64,000 nt of DNA, taken from assembly GCF_013055795.1 (NCBI RefSeq), contig NZ_JABETO010000028.1:22213-86212 (forward strand), read 5' to 3'. Under the pieces are notes generated by a model that saw only the letters and a program-made list of their open reading frames with translations, was not told the DNA's origin and did not search any database. Made by a program: the position numbers and the translations under genes. Positions within the stretch are counted from its first letter, which is position 1. Each line of letters starts with the position of its first letter. Shown here piece after piece: positions 30,033-38,760 of this stretch. This DNA is from Streptomyces sp. I05A-00742. GTDB taxonomy: Bacteria; Actinomycetota; Actinomycetes; Streptomycetales; Streptomycetaceae.

Positions 30033-31180
30033 CCGGCCGGGCCGGGATCGCCCGGCATCCGCGCCGGGCCGTCGTCGCCAAGGCCGTGCTCGCCCTCTTC
30101 CTGCTCGGCCTGGTCGGCTTCGAGGGGCTCGTCCTCGCCCGGCAGCCCAGCCCGCCGCACGCCGTGGTGCTCGCCTCGGGCGTCGCCGTCTGCCTGTGCG
30201 CCGTGCCGTACGCCTGGATCCCGCTCGACGTGCGGGCCGGCGTCGCCGTCGCCGTCTCCTGGACCACCTCGGCCGTCCTGATGGCCGGCCGGCACCCCGA
30301 GGTGGTCTGGGGCATGGGCGAGGACGTCGCCCTGCTCGTCCTGCTGACCAACGTCGTCCAGCGCTCGGCGGCCCGGCGCGCCGCCGTCCTCGGCCCGGCG
30401 CTGGCCCTGGCCGCCCTCGCCGCACCGGTGCGCGACCTCGAACCGGGCCGGTTCACGGCCGTGTTCACCCTGCTGACGGTGGTCGTCTGCGCGTACTCCC
30501 TGCTGCTGCGCGCCCAGTCCGCCCAACGCGTCCGCGACATGGCGGCCGTGCGCACGGCCGAGCGACTCGAACTCGCCCGCGAGCTCCACGACCTCGTCGC
30601 CCACCACATCACCGGTATCGCCGTCCAGGCCCAGGCCGCGCGCTTCACCTCCCTGGAGGGCGACGCGGCCGCCCGCGCGTTCGAGCGCATCGAGGGCTCC
30701 GCCGGGGAGGCGCTGGGGGCCATGCGCCGCCTCGTCGGCGTCCTGCGCGAGGGTACGGAACCCGAGACGGAGCCGGTGGCCGGCCTGCCCGAAGTCCGCT
30801 CCCTCACCGAGGAGTTCACCCGTACCGGGCCGCCCGTCGCGCTCTACATCGAGCACGGGATGGAGGGCTGGCTCCCGGGCGACGTCGCCGCCGCTGTCCA
30901 CCGCGTCGTCCGCGAGGCCCTCACCAACATCCGCAAGCACGCCGCCGACGCCACCGCGGTCCGCATCGGGGTGCGTGGCGTCCCCGAGGGCGTCGAGCTC
31001 CGCATCGCCGACGACGGCCGCCGGCCCGCCGCCATCGCCGAAGCGGCCCGCGGCGGCGGCTTCGGCCTGGTCGGCCTCGCCGAACGGGCCAAGGCCATGG
31101 GCGGCCGCCTCACCGCGGGACCGGCGCCGGAGGGGGGCTGGCTGATCACGGCGGTGTTCCCGGTGGAGCGGCGGAGGTGA
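30029..31180 (+). CDS. sensor histidine kinase, HisKA_3 type
   Basis: 383 residues, GTG start coupled to the response regulator. Four to five membrane helices fill residues 15-165 with very short loops, so it is an intramembrane-type sensor. The dimerisation domain carries phospho-acceptor H187 in LARELHDLVAHH; the HATPase shows EALTNIRKHA, LRIADDGR and GGFGLVGLAERAKAMGG. Typical NarL-class partner. Ligand cannot be inferred. The end of the gene is partly duplicated 90 bases downstream (GCGGAGGTGAGG at both 31169-31182 and near 31260). Confidence 0.94.
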   Translation: MTGRAGIARHPRRAVVAKAVLALFLLGLVGFEGLVLARQPSPPHAVVLASGVAVCLCAVPYAWIPLDVRAGVAVAVSWTTSAVLMAGRHPEVVWGMGEDVALLVLLTNVVQRSAARRAAVLGPALALAALAAPVRDLEPGRFTAVFTLLTVVVCAYSLLLRAQSAQRVRDMAAVRTAERLELARELHDLVAHHITGIAVQAQAARFTSLEGDAAARAFERIEGSAGEALGAMRRLVGVLREGTEPETEPVAGLPEVRSLTEEFTRTGPPVALYIEHGMEGWLPGDVAAAVHRVVREALTNIRKHAADATAVRIGVRGVPEGVELRIADDGRRPAAIAEAARGGGFGLVGLAERAKAMGGRLTAGPAPEGGWLITAVFPVERRR

Positions 31181-31351
31181 GGGGGGCCGGGCGTTCGCCC
31201 ATGGGACGGTCGTCCCACGGAGATGAGGGCGCCGAGCGTTCGTTCCACCGGGGGCGAGGTGCGGAGGTGAGGCGGCCGGGCGGCGCTTGCGGGGGCCTGC
31301 CTGCCGATGTCCGGCCCCGCCGCGCGCCGGCCGGCCGGGGTGCGTACGCGG

Positions 31352-32560
31352 CTACGCCGCCGGTGCCCCCGCCGGCTCCGCCGGGCCCGTGGCGTGGCGG
31401 GTGAGGCGCAATGCCAGCAACGCGAGCCCCGCGAAGCCCGTCATGCACAGGAACATCGGCAGCGCGGTGTCCTGGCCGCCGAGTCCGACCAACGGCGCGG
31501 CCAGCGCGCTCAGGGCGCTCTGCAGGGCGCCCAGCACCGCGGAACCGGTGCCCGCGGCCCGGGGCACCCGGGCCAGGGCCAGCGGAACCGCGTTGATCGT
31601 CACCAGGCAGATGGGGACGAAGAGCAGACCCAGCAGCACCAGGGCGACGGGTGCCGTCAGCCCGCCGGCGACGGTGGCGAGGCAGAGCGCGACGGCGGTC
31701 GGGAACATGAGACGGAGCCCGGCTCGCAGCATTCCGCCGGCGGTGAACCGGCCGACGAGCTTGGTGATCACCGTGCTCGCGAGGGTGCTGACGACGCCCA
31801 CCGAGGCGAAGGCCGCGGACGTCTGCCCCAGGCCGAACCCGAGGACGTTCTGGAAGAGGAAGGAGGCCCCGGCCACGTAGCAGAAGAGCACCGCGAGCGA
31901 GAATCCGAACGCCAGGGTGTACCCGAGGTACGGGCGGTCGCCCAGGACCTCGCGCGCGGCCCGGAGGGTGGCCGCGCCCCCGCCCGTGTGGCGCTTCTCC
32001 ACGGGCAGGCTCTCGGGGACGGCGACGACGGCGGCGACCAGGGCGAGCAGGCATGCGCCGGCGAGCACCCAGAACACGCCGTGCCAGCCCCCGTGCCCGA
32101 CGACGGCGCCGCCCGCGACGGGGGCGAGGACCGGTGCGATCCCCATCAGGGTCATCAGGATGCCGAACATCCGGGCGGCCGTCCTGCCCTCGGCGACGTC
32201 GGAGACCACGGCACGTCCGATCACGACGCCCGCCGCGCCGCTGAAGCCCTGGGCGAAACGGAGCGCGACCAGCCAGCCGAGCGACGGCGCCATGGCGCAG
32301 AGCACGGTCGCCGCGACACAGACGGCCCCGCCGGTCAGCAGCGGCAGCCGGCGCCCGAGCCGGTCGGACAGCGGACCGAGCACCAGCTGGCCGAGGCCCA
32401 TGCCGACGAGGAACGACGTCAGGGTGAGCTGGACGCCGGACGCGTCGGTGTGCAGGTCGTCCGTCATCCGGGGAAAGGCCGGCAGATACATGTCCGTGGC
32501 CAGGGGCATGACGAACGAGAGCAGCACCAGGGCCGCTGTCAGCAGGCGGGGGACACGCAT
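31352..32560 (-). CDS. MFS multidrug efflux transporter, Bcr/CflA type
   Basis: 402 residues from ATG 32560, with GGAG seven bases upstream. Twelve hydrophobic segments. The N-terminal MPLATDMYLPAFPRMTDDL motif and GPLSDRLGRRLPLL (motif A) are diagnostic of the Bcr/CflA drug-resistance group of the major facilitator superfamily, proton antiporters for drugs such as bicyclomycin. The leader RNA contains an 8-bp hairpin (32602-32622) about 40 bases upstream of the start, which may be regulatory. Substrate unknown. Confidence 0.9.
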   Translation of the reverse strand: MRVPRLLTAALVLLSFVMPLATDMYLPAFPRMTDDLHTDASGVQLTLTSFLVGMGLGQLVLGPLSDRLGRRLPLLTGGAVCVAATVLCAMAPSLGWLVALRFAQGFSGAAGVVIGRAVVSDVAEGRTAARMFGILMTLMGIAPVLAPVAGGAVVGHGGWHGVFWVLAGACLLALVAAVVAVPESLPVEKRHTGGGAATLRAAREVLGDRPYLGYTLAFGFSLAVLFCYVAGASFLFQNVLGFGLGQTSAAFASVGVVSTLASTVITKLVGRFTAGGMLRAGLRLMFPTAVALCLATVAGGLTAPVALVLLGLLFVPICLVTINAVPLALARVPRAAGTGSAVLGALQSALSALAAPLVGLGGQDTALPMFLCMTGFAGLALLALRLTRHATGPAEPAGAPAA

Positions 32561-32953
32561 ACGGGAACTCCAGGAATCGCGGAAGGAATCGGTGGCGACA
32601 GCCGACGGGACAAGCCCGTCGGGGCCACTCGGTCCGCGCCGCGAACAGCCCGGAAATGCGTGAAGAATCAACTTCCCCGTATTTGCCGCGCTTTTCGTCG
32701 CCAGGGAAACCGTAGAAGAACTGCCTGGTCAGGCGCTGCGAACCAGAGGCGGAATTCAATCCTCCGTTGGTCCTAGGGCAAAGAGCGGGGAAGATCCGGT
32801 TTCCGCTGTGAAAAAACCTCTCACGGTATGGATGCTGTCTATTCGCCGGTCGTTTCCGGCCGATGGTGACGGGCATTCGCGCCCGCCCCGTTGCGTTACC
32901 GGCCGGGTGTGCGGGACCGTGCGGTGACCCGTCGTCCCGCTCCGGAGGAACCG
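32561..32953. other. 393-base divergent intergenic region (MFS / monooxygenase)
   Basis: No gene. It is AT-richer than usual, e.g. GAATTCAATCC and GTGAAAAAACCTC. An 8-bp perfect inverted repeat CCGACGGG-ACAAG-CCCGTCGG lies at 32602-32622 in the MFS leader. GGAGGAA immediately precedes the monooxygenase ATG. I cannot confidently place promoters. Confidence 0.55.
32602..32622 (-). promoter_or_regulatory. leader hairpin upstream of the MFS gene
   Basis: Perfect 8-bp stem (32602-32609 with 32615-32622) and 5-base loop, transcribed 42-62 bases upstream of the MFS start codon. May be an attenuator or an operator; no U-tract. Confidence 0.4.
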
Positions 32954-33304
32954 ATGGCCGTGCCCGCCCCCGCCGCCCTGCCCGAACCGCCGTACTACGC
33001 GGTCATCTTCAGCTCGAACCGTGTCGAGGGCGGTGAGGGCTACGACGAGACGGCGGCCCGGATGCTCGAACTCGCCCGGAAGCAGCCGGGGTTCCTCGGT
33101 ATCGACTCCACGGGCGGTGAGGGCGAACTCGGGATCACCGTGTCGTACTGGCGGGACGAGGAGGCGATCCTGGCCTGGCGCGACCACGCCGAGCACCTCG
33201 TGGCCCAGGCGGACGGGCGCGAGCGCTGGTACGAGCGGTTCGCCGTGCACGTCGCCAGGGTCGAGCGGGCCTACGGCTTCGTCCGTCCGGCAGCCGGGTC
33301 CTGA
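32954..33304 (+). CDS. antibiotic biosynthesis monooxygenase-domain protein
   Basis: 116 residues from ATG 32954 (GGAGGAA upstream). A single ABM-type ferredoxin-like domain: YYAVIFSSNRVEGGEGYDETAARMLELARKQPGFLGIDST, GITVSYWRDEEAILAWRDHAEH, RWYERFAVHVARVERAY. Members are small dimeric cofactor-free oxygenases or heme/quinone-handling proteins; most in genomes are housekeeping and of unknown substrate. Divergent from the MFS gene across 393 bases. It does not by itself indicate an antibiotic cluster. Confidence 0.85.
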   Translation: MAVPAPAALPEPPYYAVIFSSNRVEGGEGYDETAARMLELARKQPGFLGIDSTGGEGELGITVSYWRDEEAILAWRDHAEHLVAQADGRERWYERFAVHVARVERAYGFVRPAAGS

Positions 33305-33340
33305 CCGGCGTCCCCAGGTGCGCTGGAGCCGGGGCTGAAG

Positions 33341-33952
33341 TCAGAGGTCGGCGAGCCGGTCGGCCGAGGAGATCACGTGGTCGACGAAGCCGTACTCCTT
33401 GGCCTCCTCGGCCGTGAAGTAGTTGTCGCGGTCGGAGTCCGCCTCGATCTGCTCCACCGGGCGGCCCGTGTGGTGGGCGATGCGCTGCTGGACCAGCTGC
33501 TTCACCGCCCGCATCTGCTCGATCTGGATCCTGATGTCGGACGCCGAACCGGCGAGCCCCGCGGACGGCTGGTGCATGAGGATGCTCGCGTGCGGCAGCG
33601 CGTACCGCTTTCCCGGGGCGCCCGCGCAGAGCAGGAACTGGCCCATCGAGGCCGTGAAGCCCATCGACAGGGTGGCCACGTCGTTCGGGATGAACTGCAT
33701 GATGTCGTAGATGGCCAGCCCGGCCGTGATCGAGCCGCCAGGCGAGTTGATGTAGAGGTGGATGTCGCGGTGCCGGTCCTCGGCCGACAGGAGCAGCATC
33801 TCGGCGCAGATCCGGTTCGCGATGTCGTCGTCGACCGGCTGTCCGAGCACGATGACGCGGTTGCGCAGCAGCCGCTGGTAGACGTGCTCCCCGGCGGGCG
33901 GTGCGGGCGGTGCGGCGGTGGTCGCGGCGGGGGAAAGGAGGAGTGCGGTCAT
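33341..33952 (-). CDS. clpP: solitary ClpP-family protease
   Basis: 203 residues from ATG 33952. The catalytic triad is visible: S102 in GFTASMGQFLL, H127 in SILMHQPSAG and D176 in DSDRDNYF; YINSPGGSITAGLAIYD and EEAKEYGFVD complete the ClpP signature. It forms a tetradecameric protease with Clp ATPases. Streptomyces have several clpP genes, usually in pairs (clpP1P2, clpP3P4); this one stands alone, divergent from a LysR gene, so it is one of the accessory paralogues. The usual A-A-S-M-G is T-A-S-M-G here. Ribosome site weak. A longer frame to 34027 would cover the operator and is unlikely. Confidence 0.9.
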   Translation of the reverse strand: MTALLLSPAATTAAPPAPPAGEHVYQRLLRNRVIVLGQPVDDDIANRICAEMLLLSAEDRHRDIHLYINSPGGSITAGLAIYDIMQFIPNDVATLSMGFTASMGQFLLCAGAPGKRYALPHASILMHQPSAGLAGSASDIRIQIEQMRAVKQLVQQRIAHHTGRPVEQIEADSDRDNYFTAEEAKEYGFVDHVISSADRLADL

Positions 33953-34007
33953 GAGATCAGCAAAACCCCAGCTCAGGGGTATCGTCCAACAACTTTCGCG
34001 AGCGTTT

Positions 34008-34026
34008 TGACAACCGGGGGTTGTCA
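34008..34026. promoter_or_regulatory. perfect palindrome between clpP and the LysR gene
   Basis: TGACAACC-GGG-GGTTGTCA (34008-34015 and 34019-34026), 8-bp arms with a 3-base spacer, in the 89-base divergent gap. Position and symmetry suit an operator for the LysR protein acting on clpP and on itself. It overlaps a TTGACA (34006-34011) that could be a -35 element. Confidence 0.55.
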
Positions 34027-34041
34027 TTCGAGGCTGGTTCC

Positions 34042-35028
34042 ATGGAACCCGACCTCCCCGGCATGCGCGCCTTCGTCGCCGTCGCCGAGGACCTGCACTT
34101 CGGACGGGCCGCCGCCCGGCTCTTCCTCACGCAGCAGGCGCTGTCGAAGCGCGTCCGCCGCCTGGAGGACGCCCTCGCCGTGCCCCTCCTCGAACGCACC
34201 ACCCGCAGCGTCGAACTCACCCCGGCCGGACGGCGGTTCCTGCCGCTCGCCCAGGACGCCCTCGCCGCCTTCGACACGGCTGTCCAGACCGTCCGCGGCG
34301 CCGTGCGCCCGCTGCGCGTCGAAGTGTTCGCCGAGCGCTTCACCCCGCTGCGGGTGCTCCGGGAGGCCGTCGCCCGCACTCCCGGGCTCCGGGTGGATCT
34401 CAGCATGCGGCAGGGGCTGGCCGCCGCCCTCCCGGCCCTGCAGGGCCGGGAACTCGACGCCGCGTTCGGCCGCGTCCACGACCTCGGCCGGCCCTGGCCC
34501 GCCGACCTCCTCCACCGGCCCGTCCACTGCGAACCCCTGCACGCCTACGTCCTCGCCGGGCACCGCCTCGCCGACCGGACCGACCTGCGCCCGGCCGACC
34601 TCCGGGACGCCGGCATCACCATGCCCGACCCCGGCGGCGCCGAGGAGTGGCGCGGCTATCTGATCCGGTTCTGCGAGGACTTCGGCATCCCCCTGCGTTT
34701 CGCCGATCCGGCGGTGGGCGCCCGCGACTACGGCGAACTCATGCGGCGCGAGGAGCAGGCCGTGACCGTGGGGGAGGCGGGCATGGACCTGCCGCACGAC
34801 GGACGGGTGCGCCGCATCCCGCTCGTGGACCCCGCCCCCCTGCACCTGTGGTCCGTCATCTGGCACCGGTCCGACCGCAACCCCCAGTTGGCCGCCCTGC
34901 TGCGGGCCCTGCCCCACCCGAAGGGGCTCGAACCGGGCGGCCGCGGCGGTGGCGACGGCGGCGGCGGTGGCGTCTGGCTGCCGGAGCCGGAGCGGGCGGC
35001 GCTGTGGGGGAGCGAGGCGGACGGCTGA
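34042..35028 (+). CDS. LysR-family transcriptional regulator
   Basis: 328 residues from ATG 34042. N-terminal winged helix: MRAFVAVAEDLHFGRAAARLFLTQQALSKRVRRLEDALAVPLLERTTRSVELTPAG. Then an effector-binding periplasmic-protein-like domain (RVEVFAERFTPLRVLREA ... LHAYVLAGHRLADRTDLRPADLRD). A Gly-rich tail (GGRGGGDGGGGG) near residue 305 is unusual. It is divergent from the solitary clpP, and a perfect palindrome lies between them, so local control of clpP is likely (inference). Confidence 0.93.
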   Translation: MEPDLPGMRAFVAVAEDLHFGRAAARLFLTQQALSKRVRRLEDALAVPLLERTTRSVELTPAGRRFLPLAQDALAAFDTAVQTVRGAVRPLRVEVFAERFTPLRVLREAVARTPGLRVDLSMRQGLAAALPALQGRELDAAFGRVHDLGRPWPADLLHRPVHCEPLHAYVLAGHRLADRTDLRPADLRDAGITMPDPGGAEEWRGYLIRFCEDFGIPLRFADPAVGARDYGELMRREEQAVTVGEAGMDLPHDGRVRRIPLVDPAPLHLWSVIWHRSDRNPQLAALLRALPHPKGLEPGGRGGGDGGGGGVWLPEPERAALWGSEADG

Positions 35029-35064
35029 ACGGGCCGACGGGGCAGCCCTGTCAGCGGTCCCGCA

Positions 35065-35145
35065 CTACCCGTCGTCACCGGTCCGGCTGCCCGCCGTCAC
35101 AGGCCCCTCTACCCGTCGTCACCGGTCTCGCGCTACCCGCCGTAG
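35065..35145. repeat. 22-bp degenerate tandem repeat between convergent genes
   Basis: About four copies of a ~22-base unit related to CTACCCGTCGTCACCGGTC (35065-35083 and 35109-35127 identical over 19 bases; 35087 and 35133 degenerate). The last copy contributes the stop codon and final residues of the VOC gene on the minus strand. Confidence 0.7.
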
Positions 35146-35510
35146 CACAGGCAGAACGGATGCCCCGCCGGGTCGGTGAACACCCGGTACCCGCTCGTCG
35201 TCCCGCCGCTGTCGTGCAGGAAGCGTGCGCCGAGGGAGATCACCTCCCGCTGCGCCCGCTCCAGGTCCTCCCGGGTGCCGACCGTGAGGTCGAGGTGGAA
35301 CTGCTGCGGGTGGTCCGGGTCCGGCCAGCGCGGCGGCCGGTGGTTCGGGGCCTTCTGGAAGGCGAGCGGGGTACCGCCGTCGGGGCCGCGCAGCCACACC
35401 CAGTCCGGGTCGCTCGCGTCCACCTTCCAATCGAGGACCGCCCCGTAGAAACCGGCCAGTGCCGCCGGGTCGGGACAGTCGATGACCGTGCAATCCAGTT
35501 TCGCGATCAT
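35133..35510 (-). CDS. VOC-family (glyoxalase/bleomycin-resistance fold) protein
   Basis: 125 residues from ATG 35510, with GGAG eight bases upstream. Two beta-alpha-beta-beta-beta modules: KLDCTVIDCPDPAALAGFYGAVLDWKV, then QFHLDLTVGTREDLERAQREVISLGARFL and YRVFTDPAGHPFCLCYG. This matches the VOC superfamily of metal-dependent lyases, isomerases, dioxygenases and drug-binding proteins. Many Streptomyces carry such genes of unknown substrate. The His of FHLDL and the C-terminal region are candidate metal ligands. Confidence 0.88.
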   Translation of the reverse strand: MIAKLDCTVIDCPDPAALAGFYGAVLDWKVDASDPDWVWLRGPDGGTPLAFQKAPNHRPPRWPDPDHPQQFHLDLTVGTREDLERAQREVISLGARFLHDSGGTTSGYRVFTDPAGHPFCLCYGG

Positions 35511-35827
35511 GGTGTGATGCTCCCGCAGGGGACAGGATCCGTCCACCGGGTACCCGGGGAATCCGGGACGACACACCCCGGTACGGGGGTGGCGTGGGTA
35601 CCCGTACGGAGGCGCCTGGACAGAATCTGACCGGTTGGTCCGGTCCGGACGGCTTCACTTCGCACGATCTCGGGAACAAACCTTCCACAGGGTCCGTCCC
35701 GCTGGTCACCGTCATCGGCCGGTGATCAGCGGGACGGGGGCCTTGAGAGGGCCTTTGAGGACCTTGGCAGGGGCCTGGAGGGAGGCCTTCAGCTTGAGGG
35801 GGCCGGTCCCGTACGGAGGCGGGCCGG
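35511..35827. other. 317-base gap upstream of the VOC gene
   Basis: No gene. Contains the terminator of the beta-galactosidase gene (35694-35737) and the VOC leader. Downstream of the hairpin are degenerate CCTTGAG/CCTTTGAG repeats (35742-35802). Confidence 0.6.
35694..35737 (-). terminator. hairpin terminator downstream of the beta-galactosidase gene
   Basis: 18-base arms CCGTCCCGCTGGTCACCG (35694-35711) and 35720-35737, pairing throughout with one G-U, 8-base loop. About 90 bases past the stop of the minus-strand gene. Confidence 0.75.
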
Positions 35828-37582
35828 TCAGCCGGGAACCGGTTCCAGCAGGGCCGACGTCCCGCCCGCCCGGTCCATCTCCAGCACCAGGAGCTCGTTC
35901 CGTCCCTCGTGCAGCACGGGCCCCGGCACCCAGAGCGTGCGCTGCGGGCCGGCGGACCAGTACCGGCCGAGGCAGAAACCGTTCACCCAGACGAACCCCC
36001 GCCCCCAGCCCGGCAGTCCGAGCACCGCGTCACCGGGGCCCGCCACCAGGAAGGTCCCCCGGTACAGCCCCGGTTCCTCCCCACCGGCCGGCCGCCACCG
36101 CACCGCCGCGAGCGCGCCCTCCTCCGTGAGCGCCGCCAGCCGCAGCCCGCGCGCCCGTACGCCGTGGACGTACTGGCCGCCGTGCAGCAGCCCGCCCGTC
36201 AGCCCCTTCCGTTCGCCCAGGCGCGGACCGTAGTTGACCCGGCCCAGCGACTCCACCCACAGCTCCACCGAGGCCGGCCCCGGCACGTCGCCGATCAGCC
36301 CCTCCTCGTCGTCGAGCACGGCCGTCCGCACCCCGTCGACGTACGCGACCGCCAGGTCGCGCAGCCCGGACACCCGCAGCGGCAGCGCCCGGCGCGGGCC
36401 CGGGACGGTGAAGCGATAGCGGACGACGCCCCGGTCCACCCCCAGCTCCTCGAACGACGGTGGCACCACGGCCTCCCGTCCGGCCCCGCCCAGCGCGTCC
36501 ATCACCTCGCCCGGCGGCGCCCACCGCGTGAGCTCCGCCCGCACCGGCGCCCCGAGCGCCGGGGGAGCGGGCGGCACGTCCGGCAGCGCCCCCTCGGCGT
36601 GGCCGGCCAGCACCTCGCGGAAGGCGTGGAACTTGGCCGTCGGCCGTCCGTACTCGTCGACGGGCGCGTCGTAGTCGTACGAGGTCACCGTCGGACGCAG
36701 CGCGCCGCGGTGCTCCTCCCCGGCCCGGTTGGCCCCCGACCAGCCGCCGAAGCTCGTCCCGCCGTGCGCCATATAGAGGTTCACCGAGGCCCCGCACTCC
36801 AGGATCTCCCGCAGCGCGGCCGCCGCCTCCCCGGCGTCCCGCTCCGCCGCCGCGCCACCCCAGTGGGTGAACCAGCCGCACCAGAACTCCATGCACATCA
36901 GCGGCCCGTCCGGCCGGTGCCGGCGCAGCGCCCGGAACGCCTCCCGCGCGCCCGACCCGAAGTTCACCGTGGCGAGCGCTCCGGGGACCGTCCCTGCGGT
37001 GAGCATGTGGTCCTCCGGCCCGTCCGACGTCACCAGCGGCACCGTCACACCCGCGGTCCGCAGCCGCGCCACGAGGTGACGCAGGTACTCCTGGTCGCTG
37101 CCGTACGAGCCGTACTCGTTCTCCACCTGCACCAGGACGACCGGGCCGCCCCGGCCGATCTGCCGCCCGGTCACCTCGGGGAGCACGGCGTCCAGCCAGC
37201 CGTCCACCGCGCGCAGGTACTCCGGGTCGCTCGTCCGCACCCGGGGCCCCAGCCGTCCCGTGAGCCAGTGCGGCAGGCCGCCGTTCTCCCATTCCGCACA
37301 GATGTACGGGCCGGGGCGCACGATCGCGTACAGCCCCGCCCCGGCGGCCGTGTCCAGGAACCGGCCCAGCTCGCCCACGTCGTGCGTCCGGCCCTCCACG
37401 GGCTCGTGCCGGTTCCACGGGACGTACGTCTCCACGCAGTTGAGCCCCATCGCCCGCAGCATCGCCAGCCGGTGCGCCCAGTGGCCCTCGTGCACCCGGA
37501 AGTAGTGCAGTGCTCCCGAGAGCAGCCGCACCGGGCGTCCGTCGATCCGGAACCCGTCGTCCCCCGCGGTGAAGTGCGGCAC
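35828..37582 (-). CDS. beta-galactosidase, glycoside hydrolase family 35
   Basis: 584 residues from the GTG at 37582, which gives the usual family start PHFTAGDDGFRIDGRPVRLLSGALHYFRV; an upstream ATG (37744) would add a Pro/Ala-rich stretch of 54 residues that looks non-coding. TIM barrel with VRPGPYICAEWENGGLPHWL, acid/base E156 in QVENEYGSYG and nucleophile E232 in MCMEFWCGWFTHWGG. The C-terminal jelly-roll domains include GLRDLAVAYVDG and WGRGFVWVNGFCLGRYWSAGPQ. No signal peptide, so the enzyme is intracellular and acts on imported galactosides. Monocistronic. Confidence 0.9.
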   Translation of the reverse strand: MPHFTAGDDGFRIDGRPVRLLSGALHYFRVHEGHWAHRLAMLRAMGLNCVETYVPWNRHEPVEGRTHDVGELGRFLDTAAGAGLYAIVRPGPYICAEWENGGLPHWLTGRLGPRVRTSDPEYLRAVDGWLDAVLPEVTGRQIGRGGPVVLVQVENEYGSYGSDQEYLRHLVARLRTAGVTVPLVTSDGPEDHMLTAGTVPGALATVNFGSGAREAFRALRRHRPDGPLMCMEFWCGWFTHWGGAAAERDAGEAAAALREILECGASVNLYMAHGGTSFGGWSGANRAGEEHRGALRPTVTSYDYDAPVDEYGRPTAKFHAFREVLAGHAEGALPDVPPAPPALGAPVRAELTRWAPPGEVMDALGGAGREAVVPPSFEELGVDRGVVRYRFTVPGPRRALPLRVSGLRDLAVAYVDGVRTAVLDDEEGLIGDVPGPASVELWVESLGRVNYGPRLGERKGLTGGLLHGGQYVHGVRARGLRLAALTEEGALAAVRWRPAGGEEPGLYRGTFLVAGPGDAVLGLPGWGRGFVWVNGFCLGRYWSAGPQRTLWVPGPVLHEGRNELLVLEMDRAGGTSALLEPVPG

Positions 37583-37869
37583 GGCAGCCCCCGCCCTCGT
37601 CGGCCCGCACCGGGCGGCCGGGCCGGGGCCATCCTCGCCCACGCCCGGGGCCGCCGTCACCAGGGCGGGGGCACCGGCGGGCGGCGCGGGTGCGTACGGG
37701 GCCGGGGCCGGCGCGGGAGTGGGCGCGGGCGCCCACGGCGGCATGCGCGGGCGCCCGTGCCGTCGGCCCGTCGGACGCCCGTATCGTCGGCCCGTGGTGC
37801 CCCGGCCCGTGGTGCGGGACGGAACATCGGGTCGGCGCGGGCCGCCCGTTGCGCATAAGGTCGGTCGAT

Positions 37870-38250
37870 ATGAACGACAGCACCAACTCCGAGAGCCCGG
37901 GTGCCGGCCGTACGGGCCCGGTTCCGTCCGACGCGTCCGCCACCGCCGCCGCGGGTACGCCGGACGACGCCGTGCGGGCCGAGCTCTCCCGGCTGCGGGA
38001 CAGCATCGACAACATCGACGCCGCGGTGATCCACATGCTCGCCGAGCGCTTCAAGTGCACCCAGCAGGTGGGCCACCTCAAGGCCGCGCACAAGATGCCG
38101 CCCGCTGACCCGGCCCGTGAGTCCCGGCAGATCGCCCGCCTCCGCGACCTCGCCGAGAACGCCAAACTCGACCCGGCGTTCGCGGAGAAGTTCCTCAACT
38201 TCATCATCGCCGAGGTGATCCGGCACCACGAGACGATCGCCCGCACATAG
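37870..38250 (+). CDS. chorismate mutase, AroQ type
   Basis: 126 residues from ATG 37870. A disordered Ser/Ala/Pro-rich N-terminus (1-33) precedes an AroQ helical domain: ELSRLRDSIDNIDAAVIHMLAERFKCTQQVGHLKAAHKMPPADPARESRQIARLRDLA and the C-terminal helix FLNFIIAEVIRHHETIA. The Arg/Lys contacts (R in LSRLRDSID, K in HLKAAH) are present. Converts chorismate to prephenate for Phe/Tyr. In actinobacteria such small mutases can be activated by complex formation with DAHP synthase, which may explain the IDNIDAA/C-terminal features (inference). Confidence 0.93.
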   Translation: MNDSTNSESPGAGRTGPVPSDASATAAAGTPDDAVRAELSRLRDSIDNIDAAVIHMLAERFKCTQQVGHLKAAHKMPPADPARESRQIARLRDLAENAKLDPAFAEKFLNFIIAEVIRHHETIART

Positions 38251-38439
38251 CCCACGCGTCCGCCCGGGTCGCTCCCCTTCCGCCGGAGCCCCCAACTCTC
38301 GTGCGGACCGCGCGGCCGCCTCCGGCGCACGGAGCCGGCCCCGGACCCTGCCCTGAAACGGACGGCTGCCGGTGCTCCCCGCCGAGGACGGACCGACGAC
38401 CCTCTCCGGTCGGCCTCTCCCCGGCCGGGGCCGCCCCAC

Positions 38440-38760
38440 CGAGCCGGCCGGCCCGGCACTGGTCTCCGTCCCGCCTCGGCGGGCGGCCGGGCGGCGGCCC
38501 CTTTCCGCCTCGGCGGGCGGCGGTTCCCTTGCCACCCGGACGAACGGCCTGACGATCGGCCCGGCGGTGGTTCTCTTCTCGCCCCGGCGGGCGGCCCGAC
38601 GGCTGACCTGGCGGCGGTTCTCTTCCCGTCCCGGCGGGCGGCCCGACGATCCGGGCGGTGATTCTCTTCTCGCCCCTGCGGGCGGTCCGACGACCGCCTG
38701 CGGCGCTCCTCCTCCCGCCCCGGCGGCAGCCCCTTCCCGCCTGGACGAGCGGCCCGGCGC
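38440..38760. repeat. degenerate ~45-bp direct repeats
   Basis: The clearest units begin TTCTCTTC at 38571, 38618 and 38662 and each continue with a (G)CCCCGGCGGGCGGCCCGACG-like core. Earlier weaker versions of the core (CCTCGGCGGGCGGC) occur at about 38473 and 38506. Confidence 0.7.

Noticed and set aside
32954..33304. Part of an antibiotic biosynthesis cluster
   Set aside because: The ABM domain alone is common; neighbouring genes are not biosynthetic.
35133..35576. 147-residue version of the VOC protein
   Set aside because: The first 22 residues precede the ATG at 35510, which has a proper ribosome site and the usual start.
37583..37744. Pro/Ala-rich 54-residue N-terminal extension of the beta-galactosidase
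   Set aside because: Low complexity and not in the family; GTG 37582 gives the normal N-terminus.
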